A stretch of DNA of 64,000 bases from Pareuzebyella sediminis (GCF_008367235.1 NZ_VTZS01000004.1:248001-312000); one strand, 5' to 3'. Shown: positions 9,242 to 18,375, numbered from the stretch's first letter. A program made the numbers and translations. The notes: generated from the letters alone by a model not told the origin.

Positions 9242-9697
9242 TTATTCCAAGCTATCTTTTAGTTTATTCATATAGTCAATTACTGCTGTTTTGTTCGCCT
9301 CAGAAAAAATTGCATCCCGATGAATTAGCGTGTAACTATCCAAAGGCATTTCCCCATCCTCAATCTGGTTTATGATAGACCGTAATTTGCTATTTTTCCT
9401 TCGGTCGGAAAGGTTGCCCCATTCGTTGAAATTCAGCTCTGCCTTTCCTTCTTTGATATGATGTTCCAAGTACCAAGAAGAGGGTTGTACCTTGCTGTAC
9501 CAAGGATAATCGGTATTATTGCTATGGCAATCATAGCAGGAAACCTGCAACGATTGTTCTACCGTTGCAGGTACATTGTTCACGAGCATAAAATCGGTTT
9601 GTGGTACGGTTTCACTCTGGTTATAGTCCACAGGAAAAAACTGGATGACCACAAAGGCAACCAATGCTATCCACGCTATGATTTTTACTATTTTCAC
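9242..9697 (-). CDS. Haem-binding domain protein (single CxxCH)
   Basis: A 151-residue protein with an N-terminal membrane anchor or signal (KIVKIIAWIALVAFVVIQF, about 2-20) and one c-type haem motif, CYDCHSNNTDYPWYS (about 54-68), followed by a conserved WYLEHHIKEGK segment. This matches the small Haem_bd family of Bacteroidota, probably a periplasmic monohaem cytochrome. In a copper locus it could pass electrons to or from a metal oxidation step; that is inference only. It starts directly at the stop of the DUF3347 gene and is 73 bp upstream of copA. Confidence 0.87.
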   Translation of the reverse strand: MKIVKIIAWIALVAFVVIQFFPVDYNQSETVPQTDFMLVNNVPATVEQSLQVSCYDCHSNNTDYPWYSKVQPSSWYLEHHIKEGKAELNFNEWGNLSDRRKNSKLRSIINQIEDGEMPLDSYTLIHRDAIFSEANKTAVIDYMNKLKDSLE

Positions 9698-10294
9698 TTA
9701 GTTGATTTCACGTTGCACCTTACCACATTTTAGCATTTGGGCACCGAAATAGGGGTTTCTGATTTCTTCATTCATACTTAGCCAAGCACCGCCTTTATTG
9801 TTATCGTACATTGGGCAGTACTGCTCATAAATGGTCATTGAAGTTCCCGTTATCGCCACCATATCGGTCATATCCTTGCTAAGCGTTTTAAAATGCTCGC
9901 GTTGGTGGGCTATATCGCTCTCGCCAATATGCTCGGCGTGTTCGGTGGCATCCTCAATGATATCGTTTAGTTCGTTCTGCTCGCTGTCCGAGTAGCTCGA
10001 TGCATCAAAGGATTTGAGCGATTGTGCCAAGGTGTTGCCCAGTTCCTTTGCTTTGGAATTGTCATCGTTGACCAAAGCGTCCTTCAAGTTGAAATAGTCC
10101 TTCAATATCGCTTCTGCCTTGGCATCTTGGCTGTTATCCATAGCCATATCTTCCTTATCATCCATCTTTTCTTGATGTATTTCATTGCTCATTGGCTTGG
10201 CGGGTTCGTTCTTATTTCCGTCCTTGCAGGAAACTGTTACCATCACTACGGTAGCAAGTGCCATTGTACCTATCGTTCTCTTTACTGTTTTCAT
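9698..10294 (-). CDS. DUF3347 domain lipoprotein
   Basis: A 198-residue protein with a signal peptide ending in a lipobox-like VTVSCKDG (about 19-26), an acidic and Met-containing linker (MDDKEDMAMD) and a DUF3347 domain (about 60-198). The end of the domain has YCPMYDNNKGGAWLSMNEE and IRNPYFGAQMLKCG, nearly the same as the C terminus of the adaptor at 3697-5406. The conserved Cys and Met residues suggest Cu(I) binding, but that is inferred. It is probably anchored in the periplasm or outer membrane, and could act as a metal carrier similar in role to CusF. It lies 28 bp downstream of the multicopper oxidase gene. Confidence 0.87.
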   Translation of the reverse strand: MKTVKRTIGTMALATVVMVTVSCKDGNKNEPAKPMSNEIHQEKMDDKEDMAMDNSQDAKAEAILKDYFNLKDALVNDDNSKAKELGNTLAQSLKSFDASSYSDSEQNELNDIIEDATEHAEHIGESDIAHQREHFKTLSKDMTDMVAITGTSMTIYEQYCPMYDNNKGGAWLSMNEEIRNPYFGAQMLKCGKVQREIN

Positions 10295-10322
10295 TTTGTG
10301 TTTGTTTTAAATTGTTACTTTG

Positions 10323-12725
10323 TTAAAATCGGGCTAAAAGACCGCCACCCCAGCCATATCGGTTATTGTAATTTGCTTGTATTGAAAAATTTCGGGATAG
10401 GATATAAGAGGTTCCCACCAACCATTGCGTTTCGCCCTGATAGGATGTATCGCCTATATCGTTCACCCAACCAAAGTCTGCCCGGTATTCGTATTCCCCT
10501 TCAAGGAAAAAGCGTGGAAAAAGCAACAGTTCCCTATCGAGACGTATCCTTGGGCGCAGTTGATGGTCTACACTCACATCTACATTAAATCGGTAAGGCG
10601 TAAAGTATTTTACACCAATTAGACCTACTGTATTAAAGGTGTCATACGAGTCGGGTGTAGAAGTTTCGGTATTTACTCCTACATAGAGGCGCACCCAATC
10701 ATTGAGATACCTATTATAGTTTACTTCGGCTTCAAGGTTTTTGTTATAATCGAACTCTGCTCTTAAACCAAATTCATTCCGAATATTGCTTGACATCAGA
10801 AATAGTTCATTAAAGTTTGAGCCTGCACGCAACAATCCCCAAGAATAGTAATGGTCTGTTTCGTCAATCAGTTTTTGAACGGGAAAGTTTTTCATCCTTT
10901 CATCCCTTGGGGTATCATAGCTGAATACGCGAGCCATACCGCCCATCATATGGTACAGGATGTGGCAGTGAAAGAACCAATCGCCATACTCCTCGTTATA
11001 GAACTCGATAACCACTTTCTGCATCGGTGGCACATTGACGGTGTGTTTCAACGGCGAGCGCTCACCATTTTCATTGATTACCCTAAAATAATGCCCGTGA
11101 AGGTGCATCGGGTGGTGCATCATCGTTAGGTTGTTAAGGGTAATGCGGGTTACTTCACCACCCCTGATTTTAATCTTATCCGTTTCTGAAAGTGGCACAC
11201 CGTTAATACTCCACACATAGCGTTGCATATTTCCGGTCAGGTTTAATAGAATGTCGTTTACGGGCAAATCAGCCTTGTAGGTGGTATTTTCCTTCGCTTT
11301 TAAGAAATCATAGTTGAAATAGGTTTTACGGGTATCGTAATCAAAAGAGGAAGTGTCTTTTTGCATCATAGGCATATCGTGCCCCATATGGCCTCCCATC
11401 ATATGCGAAGGTTCGGTAGATTTCATTGGCATTGAATCTTTTTTCATTCCTGCCATACCGTCCATCTTTTTATCCATCTTCATTTGCTTATGGTCGTCCA
11501 TCTTCATATTGTCGCCCATTTCGCCTTTATTCATTGACATTTTGTCTTGCATTCCCATATTCATCTGGCCATCTTTCATATCCATTTTCATCCCGTAATT
11601 TTCCTTCAAAAACTCGGGTGTTTTTTTCTTTTTGTTACCCACCATTGCAGGGGCGCCCATCTTCATATCCATTTTGGCCATTTGTTTCATCATTGCAACC
11701 TTGTCCGGTCTCTCAATTCTTTTTGCTGGATACAGGCTTCCCTGTCCCAAGCGCAACGAGGTGCTACCAGAACCGTCTTGAGCGGTGGCGGTAACTTCCA
11801 AAGTACCTTCAGGGATGGTTACGATAACATCATAGGTTTCGGCAATACCAAAAAGGAAACGGCTTTTAGGTACAGGTTCCACATCAATACCATCGCCCGC
11901 AACGACCATAGGGTTGCCACCGCCAAAATCCATCCAGTAATAGGTAGAGGCGGATGCATTGATAAAGCGAAGCCGTACTTTTTCGCCTGTTTTGAATTCG
12001 GGATACTCGGCCAATGATTTTCCATTGGTCAGAAATGCCGGATAATAGATGTCGGCTATATCTGCTCCTTCCATACGGTCTCTCCAAAATTTCAGTTGTG
12101 CACCAAATGCGCCTTCCTTGATAACCCTGCCCAAAGGAACCGCCGTACCTTTTTTGACCTGATACCACTCGTTACCTCTTTTAAGGTTTCTCAAAACATT
12201 CATAGGATTTTCGTTGGTCCAATCAGAGAGTACCACAACCAAATCCTTGTCATATTCCAGAGTTTTTTCTTTTGGGTGAATAATAATAGACCCATAAACA
12301 CCGCTTTGCTCCTGTAGCATCGTGTGGGAATGGTACCAGTAGGTGCCTGATTGGTTGATTGGGATTCTGTATTGAAAAGTTGTTCCTGGTTTAATAGGTG
12401 GCGTGGTCAAATAGGGAACGCCATCGTAAAAATTGGGTAATATCAACCCGTGCCAATGTACAGAGGTTTCCACATCCATTTTATTGGTAACATTGATAAT
12501 GGCGAGGTCGCCCTCGGTGAATTCCAAGACTGGTCCAGGAATACTACCATTGATGGTCATTCCTTTTGCTGTTACACCAGCGAGCGTCATTTCATTTTCT
12601 TCAATGGTTAAGTTATACTCCTTGACAGGTCTACCTTCTTCATTTCTGTCCGCACCGTTTGTGCCTACTTGGGCAAATACAGTAGAAGAAAACAGCAATA
12701 GGGTGGTGATTTGTAATATTTTCAT
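10323..12725 (-). CDS. Multicopper oxidase (CopA/PcoA type) fused to a CopB-like outer-membrane barrel
   Basis: An 800-residue secreted protein. It has a signal peptide (1-18, ending VFAQ) and three cupredoxin domains with all four copper-ligand motifs: HWHGLILPN (90-), YHSHTMLQ (131-), HPMHLHGHYF (near 540) and FHCHILYHMM (near 590). Between about 345 and 455 is a very Met-rich insertion (repeated MKM, MNMGM, HMMGGHMGHDM) typical of PcoA-class cuprous oxidases. After the oxidase, from about 640 to 800, the sequence alternates like an outer-membrane beta-barrel (ending NRYGWGGGLLARF) and resembles copper resistance protein B. PcoA/CopA and PcoB/CopB are normally separate proteins. It starts 28 bp from the DUF3347 gene, and follows the tolC gene by 2 bp. 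Confidence 0.93.
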   Translation of the reverse strand: MKILQITTLLLFSSTVFAQVGTNGADRNEEGRPVKEYNLTIEENEMTLAGVTAKGMTINGSIPGPVLEFTEGDLAIINVTNKMDVETSVHWHGLILPNFYDGVPYLTTPPIKPGTTFQYRIPINQSGTYWYHSHTMLQEQSGVYGSIIIHPKEKTLEYDKDLVVVLSDWTNENPMNVLRNLKRGNEWYQVKKGTAVPLGRVIKEGAFGAQLKFWRDRMEGADIADIYYPAFLTNGKSLAEYPEFKTGEKVRLRFINASASTYYWMDFGGGNPMVVAGDGIDVEPVPKSRFLFGIAETYDVIVTIPEGTLEVTATAQDGSGSTSLRLGQGSLYPAKRIERPDKVAMMKQMAKMDMKMGAPAMVGNKKKKTPEFLKENYGMKMDMKDGQMNMGMQDKMSMNKGEMGDNMKMDDHKQMKMDKKMDGMAGMKKDSMPMKSTEPSHMMGGHMGHDMPMMQKDTSSFDYDTRKTYFNYDFLKAKENTTYKADLPVNDILLNLTGNMQRYVWSINGVPLSETDKIKIRGGEVTRITLNNLTMMHHPMHLHGHYFRVINENGERSPLKHTVNVPPMQKVVIEFYNEEYGDWFFHCHILYHMMGGMARVFSYDTPRDERMKNFPVQKLIDETDHYYSWGLLRAGSNFNELFLMSSNIRNEFGLRAEFDYNKNLEAEVNYNRYLNDWVRLYVGVNTETSTPDSYDTFNTVGLIGVKYFTPYRFNVDVSVDHQLRPRIRLDRELLLFPRFFLEGEYEYRADFGWVNDIGDTSYQGETQWLVGTSYILSRNFSIQANYNNRYGWGGGLLARF

Positions 12726-12727
12726 TT

Positions 12728-13945
12728 TTAATTTATTAAATAGTTTAAAAGTGCTGATTGCACGTAATACATCTTTATGGATTCGATTTGGTTCATCTGA
12801 AATTTCAGTTGCAATTCCTGAATGTCCAGCACATCGTTAAAATCGATGGTTCCCGTTTCATAATTCTTTATTAATATTTCCTCGGCATCGTTAGCCTGCA
12901 TTAAACTCTTTTCTTGGGTATTGAACTGAATACGGGCTTGATTGCGCTGTGATTTTGCTTTCGCGAAAGCGGTTTCAAGTACATTCAAACGCTCTGTTTT
13001 TTGTGATTCGATTTCCAGTTGTCTCAGTTCGTTCTGTTTGGAAACCGATGAATAGCGGTTGTTGAAAATAGGTATGGACAGCGATACCATTGGCATCACG
13101 ATATCCTTGCCGTTGTCGCTAAAGGTCATATCGGGACGTTCGGAAACGGGTACATAGTCCAATCCAAAACCGATGTTCGGGGCACTTTCCTTTTGGTTCA
13201 GCAATTCGGATTGTTCAATGGACTCGTAAAGTCTATCATATTTGAGCAGTTCGGGATTAAGCGCCAATCCTTCATCGCTGTATATCGGGTCTTCCGTTGG
13301 GATGGTCATTTCTGGGACGATTTCAACGGCAATGCTTTCCTTTCGGTTCAAAAGATTGTTGAAGCTGACCTGTTCCGCCAAATACTCCTCCTGCAAGACC
13401 TCTTTTTGTTGTTGCAGTTCGTTCTGGCGAATCTGCAACCGTAGAACATCAACTGCGGAAGCCTTGCCCACTTCCACAGAGGTCAATGCCAACCGTTCGT
13501 AAGTTTGTAGTAGTTGGATGTTTTCGTCCAGTACATCCTGTTTCGCATTGATGGCATATAGTTGATAGTAGGATTGGGCGACCGAAAGTGCCAGTTTTCG
13601 TTTGGCAATGGCAATTTCAACAAACTCGGTTTCCGCCATTGAGCTGGCATAGTTTTCCCGTGCCGTTATCGTACCGAACCACGGCAACATCTGCGAAATC
13701 GAAAATCGTGCCCGTTGCGCACCCGTTCGGGTTTCGGGTTCGCTTACAAAGTATCCTGCGCTTACCACAGTATTAGGTAGCGTATTGACTTCGTTCACTT
13801 TTTCTTCGGCGATATTGTACCGCAGCTCGTAAGCCTGAATATCTGGATTGTTCGCTTCTGCTTCCTGTATATAAGATTGAAGCTCTTGCGCTTCCGCGTA
13901 AAAAGAAACAAGCAATAATCCGATGATGATTTTTACATTTTTCAT
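12728..13945 (-). CDS. TolC-family outer-membrane efflux protein
   Basis: A 405-residue outer-membrane channel component. It has a signal peptide (MKNVKIIIGLLLVSFYAEA) and two repeats of long coiled helices with the family's pattern (EANNPDIQAYELRYNIAEEK near the start; NYETGTIDFNDVLDIQELQL near the C terminus). The start ATG overlaps the stop of the upstream RND pump gene (ATGA), indicating tight translational coupling, so it most likely serves the pump at 13942-17739. It is slightly short for the family but has both repeat halves. A GCTTTCGCGAAAGC palindrome lies in it at 12957-12970. Confidence 0.93.
   Translation of the reverse strand: MKNVKIIIGLLLVSFYAEAQELQSYIQEAEANNPDIQAYELRYNIAEEKVNEVNTLPNTVVSAGYFVSEPETRTGAQRARFSISQMLPWFGTITARENYASSMAETEFVEIAIAKRKLALSVAQSYYQLYAINAKQDVLDENIQLLQTYERLALTSVEVGKASAVDVLRLQIRQNELQQQKEVLQEEYLAEQVSFNNLLNRKESIAVEIVPEMTIPTEDPIYSDEGLALNPELLKYDRLYESIEQSELLNQKESAPNIGFGLDYVPVSERPDMTFSDNGKDIVMPMVSLSIPIFNNRYSSVSKQNELRQLEIESQKTERLNVLETAFAKAKSQRNQARIQFNTQEKSLMQANDAEEILIKNYETGTIDFNDVLDIQELQLKFQMNQIESIKMYYVQSALLNYLIN
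12957..12970. repeat. Perfect palindrome GCTTTCGCGAAAGC inside tolC-like gene
   Basis: Second copy of the 14-bp palindrome also seen at 17-30. It encodes AFAK in the C-terminal helical region of the TolC-type protein. Confidence 0.6.
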
Positions 13946-16900
13946 TTGCTCGCTCGTTTAAGTTGATTTTCTTCCCGCCAGCTATATAGTACGGGCAACA
14001 GGAAATATGAGGTTACATCAATGAGCATCCCACCCACAATGGGAATGGCCATTGGAATCATTATATCGCTTCCCTTTCCGGTGGATGTTAGCACTGGCAA
14101 CAAGGCAAGAACGGTCGTTACGGTCGTCATCAAACAGGGACGGATACGCTTGCCTGCCGCTTCACGGGTAGCTTGACGAATGCCCGGTTTGTCATTCGGT
14201 TTTTCCTTATCGAAAGATTGGTCGAGATAGGTTGCCATCACCACACCGTCATCGGTAGCAATACCAAAGAGTGCGATGAATCCGACCCAGACCGCAACGC
14301 TCAGGTTGATAGTTTTGATATTGAACAACTCGCGAAGGTTCTCACCGAACAAATTGAAATTGAGAAACCAGTCTTGTCCATAGAGCCAAATCATCACAAA
14401 GCCACCTGCAAATGCTACGGCAATGGCGGTAAATACCATCAATGAGGTGGTGACCGATTTAAACTGAAAGTATAGAATGAGAAATATGATAATCAAGCAT
14501 AGCGGAACCACGATGGACAGGGTTTTCTCTGCACGCAACTGGTTTTCATAGGTGCCCGTAAACTTGTAGCTGATGCCTTTGGGTACGGTCAGTTCGCCGC
14601 TGTCTATCTTTTCTTGAATCAAGGCCTGGGCATTTTCCACCACATCCACTTCGGCAAAGCCGTCCAGCTTGTCAAATAAAACATAGCCGACCAAGAAGGT
14701 GTCCTCACTTTTGATGACCTGCGGACCTTGCTCATACCGGATGTCCACGAGTTCGCCAAGGGGAACGGGGCTTCCTTTTTCCACGGGAACGTAGATATTC
14801 TTTAGGTCGGTCGGATTATCACGCAGCTCTCGTGGGTAGCGTACCCTAACGGCGTAGCGTTCCCTACCTTCGACTGTTTGGGTCAGGGGCATCCCACCTA
14901 CGGCCACTTGCAGGATTTCCTGTACGTCCATAATCGAAACCCCGTAACGCGCCAACTGTTCCCGTTTGATATCCACCAACAGATAGGGTTTGCCCACGAT
15001 ACGGTCGGCAAATACGGCCTGTTCTTTTACACCTTCGGCCTGTTTCAATATTTCTTCGAGTTCCAAGCCGAAAGCTTCGATTTCCCGTAAGTCCTGCCCC
15101 TTGACCTTAATGCCCATTGGCGCGCGCATACCCGTTTGCAGCATCACCAATCGGGTTTCGATAGGCTGTAACTTAGGGGCGGAAGTAATACCGGGCAGTT
15201 TAGTGACCCTGACGATTTCGTTCCAGATATCATCCGGGCTCTGGATTTCAGGTCGCCAGTTTCGGTAGTACTCGCCATCATCATCGGGAATCAATTCGTT
15301 TCTTGTGATGGTAGTTTGCAATTGGGATGCTTCATAACTGGCATCGTTTTCTACTTCGTTGTTCGGATTAATATGGAACCTATCATTTTTCAATACAAAA
15401 AGTCCGTCGTCGTTTACCCGATAGCGTTGCCGTTCCCCTGAAGCGTTGCGCATATATTCCGACTTGTACTGAATCACGTTCTCGTACATCGAAAGCGGTG
15501 CCGGGTCAAGCGCGGATTCGGTGCGGCCTGCCTTTCCGACCACGGTCTCGATTTCAGGGATGGTGGCCACCGCCATATCCAATTGTTGCAAGACCCGTTT
15601 ATTTTCGGCTACACCTGAGTGCGGTAGCGAGGTAGGCATCAACAGGAACGAACCCTCGTTGAGCGCTGGCATAAATTCCTTACCCGTGTTGCGCATTATG
15701 AAGAAACCGAGAACCAGCAATGTGGTGGGAATTATCAAGAACAGCAATCTGTTTTGCAATGCCCATCTTAAGATGCTATCGTAGTATTTTCTGAGTAGCG
15801 AAAAGATGCCCAGAACACCAAAACAGCTTACCGCTACAAAAATGAGGTTCATAATCAGGCTGCGGTCGAAGCCGAGCGGTCGCCAGTATTCAGCCAATAG
15901 GAATACAACTGCGATTGTGGCAATAGCCGTATTGATGAGATTTTTTTGCTTTACCGCTACGCTCTCCCTTTGGTCGTGAATCTCGCCAGCTCGATTTCGC
16001 GAAAGCGTAACACGCATCGATAAAATGGCTACCAAGCCAAAAGCGACAAGTACCAATCCTATCCAATACCCAAAAATCACTGCGGTGATTCCCAAAAGGA
16101 TTAAAAGCCCATTGATGGCATATTTGAGCCGTTCCCGCATTTCGGTCTTTCTAAAGAAAGTGGCTGCGAATGGCGGTATAAGGAATAGGGCAATAACGAG
16201 TGCAGCGGCCAATGCCATTGTTTTGGTAAATGCCAATGGTCGAAAGAGTTTCCCTTCAGCACCAATCATCGTAAACACCGGAAGGAAACTAATTATTGTA
16301 GTCATTACAGCAGTAACAATAGCGCCGGAAACTTCGGATGTGGCGTTGTAAACGATTTCGTTTGTTGTATAGGGTTGACCGTTTTTGTTTACCCGCAAGT
16401 CTTCATCTTCCAGATGTCGAATCATATTTTCGGCAAGGATGACCCCGACATCTACCATCGTACCAATAGCAATGGCGATACCCGAAAGTGCCACAATGTT
16501 CGCATCCACATTAAAGAGCTTCATCGTGATAAAGACCATCAACACCGCCACGGGCAATAATCCAGAAATCAATATGGATGCTCTGAGATTGAAAACCATT
16601 ATGATAATGACCAAAATGGTAATCAGGATTTCCAAGGTCAGGGCCTCGTTGAGCGTACCCAAGGTTTCTTGAATGAGTTCGGTACGGTCGTAAAAGGGGA
16701 CAATAGTGACTTGGGAGGTTCTACCGTCGGCCAGTTCTTTTGAAGGAAGCCCCGAGCTTACCTCGTCGATTTGGTCTTTGACATTATTGATGACTTCCAG
16801 CGGATTGGCACCGTAACGGGCAACTACCACACCGCCCACGACTTCGGCACCTTCCTTGTCCAAAATGCCGCGACGTGTAGCTGGTCCCAAGTGTACCTTG

Positions 16901-17739
16901 CCTACATCCTTTATCCTGATGGAAGTGAAATTCTCGGAATCGACTACCGCATTTTCTATATCGGCTATGGATTTTACGTACCCCAGACCGCGCACCAGGT
17001 ATTCGGCCTTGTTCATTTCCAAGGTTTGCGCACCGATGTCCTGATTACTTTCCCTAACGGCCTTTACAATATCCGCCAGACCGATGTTGTACTGCCGCAT
17101 CTTTTCGGGGTCAACATCCACTTGGTATTCCTGAACGTATCCGCCAATGGATGCCACTTCACTTACACCGCTTGCAGAAGAGAGCGCATATTTTACGTAG
17201 TAATCCTGTATGCTTCGTAGTTCCTGTAAATCCCATCCACCTGTAACGTTTCCCTCTTTGTCACGACCTTCCAGAGTGTACCAAAAAATCTGTCCCAATC
17301 CCGTGGCATCCGGGCCCAAGGCGGGATTGACACCATCGGGCAACAGACCGCTGGGTAGCGAATTGAGCTTTTCGAGGATGCGGCTACGCGACCAGTAGAA
17401 TTCGATGTCCTCTTCAAAAATGATGTAGATACTGGAAAACCCGAACATCGAAGAACTACGAATGGTCTTGACGCCAGGTATTCCGAGAAGGGAAGTGGTG
17501 AGCGGGTAGGTAATCTGGTCCTCGATATCCTGAGGAGAGCGCCCTTGCCACTTGGTGAAAACAATCTGTTGGTTTTCGCCAATATCGGGTATGGCATCTA
17601 CAGCCACAGGGTCATTGGGCAATATTCCGGTGTCCCAATTAAAGGGTCCGTTCACGATACCCCAACCCACGAAAAGGGCTAGCATCAGTACCGCAACGAG
17701 CTTATTTTCTATAAGGAATTTTATGCCTTTGTTCAGCAT
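13942..17739 (-). CDS. cusA: Heavy-metal RND pump, CusA-like (Cu/Ag), with extra membrane helices
   Basis: A 1265-residue pump, longer than the roughly 1050 residues usual for CusA. The TM4 region reads GIAIAIGTMVDVGVILAEN, matching the monovalent Cu(I)/Ag(I) subgroup rather than the DFG...DGA form of the first pump. Between TM6 (ending FAATFFRKTEMRERL) and the resumption of the conserved core (NTGKEFMPALNEGSF) there are about four added hydrophobic helices and a charged loop (LSRNRAGEIHDQR), which explains the length. Met-rich positions for copper relay could not be assigned with confidence. It overlaps the tolC gene by 4 nt. The upstream gap to the HYC_CC_PP gene holds a hairpin repeat at 17844-17863. 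Confidence 0.94.
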   Translation of the reverse strand: MLNKGIKFLIENKLVAVLMLALFVGWGIVNGPFNWDTGILPNDPVAVDAIPDIGENQQIVFTKWQGRSPQDIEDQITYPLTTSLLGIPGVKTIRSSSMFGFSSIYIIFEEDIEFYWSRSRILEKLNSLPSGLLPDGVNPALGPDATGLGQIFWYTLEGRDKEGNVTGGWDLQELRSIQDYYVKYALSSASGVSEVASIGGYVQEYQVDVDPEKMRQYNIGLADIVKAVRESNQDIGAQTLEMNKAEYLVRGLGYVKSIADIENAVVDSENFTSIRIKDVGKVHLGPATRRGILDKEGAEVVGGVVVARYGANPLEVINNVKDQIDEVSSGLPSKELADGRTSQVTIVPFYDRTELIQETLGTLNEALTLEILITILVIIIMVFNLRASILISGLLPVAVLMVFITMKLFNVDANIVALSGIAIAIGTMVDVGVILAENMIRHLEDEDLRVNKNGQPYTTNEIVYNATSEVSGAIVTAVMTTIISFLPVFTMIGAEGKLFRPLAFTKTMALAAALVIALFLIPPFAATFFRKTEMRERLKYAINGLLILLGITAVIFGYWIGLVLVAFGLVAILSMRVTLSRNRAGEIHDQRESVAVKQKNLINTAIATIAVVFLLAEYWRPLGFDRSLIMNLIFVAVSCFGVLGIFSLLRKYYDSILRWALQNRLLFLIIPTTLLVLGFFIMRNTGKEFMPALNEGSFLLMPTSLPHSGVAENKRVLQQLDMAVATIPEIETVVGKAGRTESALDPAPLSMYENVIQYKSEYMRNASGERQRYRVNDDGLFVLKNDRFHINPNNEVENDASYEASQLQTTITRNELIPDDDGEYYRNWRPEIQSPDDIWNEIVRVTKLPGITSAPKLQPIETRLVMLQTGMRAPMGIKVKGQDLREIEAFGLELEEILKQAEGVKEQAVFADRIVGKPYLLVDIKREQLARYGVSIMDVQEILQVAVGGMPLTQTVEGRERYAVRVRYPRELRDNPTDLKNIYVPVEKGSPVPLGELVDIRYEQGPQVIKSEDTFLVGYVLFDKLDGFAEVDVVENAQALIQEKIDSGELTVPKGISYKFTGTYENQLRAEKTLSIVVPLCLIIIFLILYFQFKSVTTSLMVFTAIAVAFAGGFVMIWLYGQDWFLNFNLFGENLRELFNIKTINLSVAVWVGFIALFGIATDDGVVMATYLDQSFDKEKPNDKPGIRQATREAAGKRIRPCLMTTVTTVLALLPVLTSTGKGSDIMIPMAIPIVGGMLIDVTSYFLLPVLYSWREENQLKRASK
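15995..16006. repeat. Third TTTCGCGAAAGC palindrome, inside cusA
   Basis: TTTCGCGAAAGC, a partial match to the 14-bp palindrome (left arm ends GA instead of GC). It encodes part of LSRNR in the charged loop between the extra helices of the pump. Confidence 0.5.
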
Positions 17740-17843
17740 ATAAAATGATAATTAGACAGTTATACAATTGTGGCTTGTTGCAATTCTAAAAGTTGAATAC
17801 AACAAAACGTGCCCAGAACGGGATAACCGTTGGGCTTAGTGCC

Positions 17844-17863
17844 GTTCCGATGGGTATCGGAAT
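17844..17863. repeat. Hairpin repeat TTCCGAT-GGGT-ATCGGAA
   Basis: A 7-bp perfect stem with a 4-nt loop, in the 142-bp gap between the HYC_CC_PP gene and cusA. It resembles the short inverted repeats of TCCCGAT...ATCGGGA type common between flavobacterial genes. It has no T-run on either side, so it is not a clear terminator. Confidence 0.45.
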
Positions 17864-17881
17864 CGGGCTACTGTCTAAAAA

Positions 17882-18301
17882 TCAAATTAAATAAGTCTCG
17901 TAGAGTATCTGAACGTCCCGTTCAATAAAGGGGGGCGAGTAATCCTTGAAGGGAACGATATTTTCATCAAGTCCCTCGAAAAGATTGATATAGGTGTAGA
18001 AAAATGTGGCAACGAAGGTTTGTTGCTCAAAAGTAAGTTTGTTGAATGATGTTTTAAGGTCGTCGCTACCTTCCTTCACGATTTTTTGGTCTGAGCAACA
18101 CGATTTATTGCTCATTGAAGGATTTTCACAACCCGTGGTTGGTTGTGCCTTTTCCATTCCGCAGGTTTCTGCCTTTGTGAAGAAACTAAAATCGACCAAA
18201 GAGTCCCCGCAGTAGTGTATATCAACCGTGAATGACATCGTAGTGAACATCACTACAAATGCCATTAAAACAGATAATATTTTATGGAAAACCTTTTTCA
18301 T
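17882..18301 (-). CDS. HYC_CC_PP family small secreted protein
   Basis: A 139-residue protein with a signal peptide (MKKVFHKILSVLMAFVVMFT) followed by the diagnostic HYCG (31-34), CC in NKSCCSDQK, and PP in KDYSPPFIE. These three landmarks define the HYC_CC_PP family, found beside metal genes in Bacteroidota. Its function is unknown; a periplasmic metal-binding role is inferred from the Cys/His residues and the context. A TAATTTTG box ends 5 nt before the ATG, so it may have its own promoter. It lies between cusA (142 bp downstream) and the GDCCVxC gene (74 bp upstream). Confidence 0.83.
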   Translation of the reverse strand: MKKVFHKILSVLMAFVVMFTTMSFTVDIHYCGDSLVDFSFFTKAETCGMEKAQPTTGCENPSMSNKSCCSDQKIVKEGSDDLKTSFNKLTFEQQTFVATFFYTYINLFEGLDENIVPFKDYSPPFIERDVQILYETYLI

Positions 18302-18306
18302 CGATG

Positions 18307-18314
18307 CAAAATTA
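18307..18314 (-). promoter_or_regulatory. TAATTTTG -7 element before HYC_CC_PP gene
   Basis: Minus-strand TAATTTTG matches TAnnTTTG exactly and ends 5 nt before the ATG at 18301. No properly spaced TTTG was found. This is the same close arrangement as at 3657-3664 and 52475-52482. Confidence 0.4.
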
Positions 18315-18375
18315 CAAAATTTTAACAGTTTTTAATGGGTTTAACGAAATTTTAATTTGACTCATTCACAACATT

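Noticed and set aside
13942-17739. Frameshifted or chimeric pump because of its excess length
   Set aside because: The frame is continuous, both halves of the RND core are complete, and the extra part is a hydrophobic insert in one place.
17844-17863. Hairpin as a terminator
   Set aside because: No T-run on either strand; better explained as a dispersed repeat.
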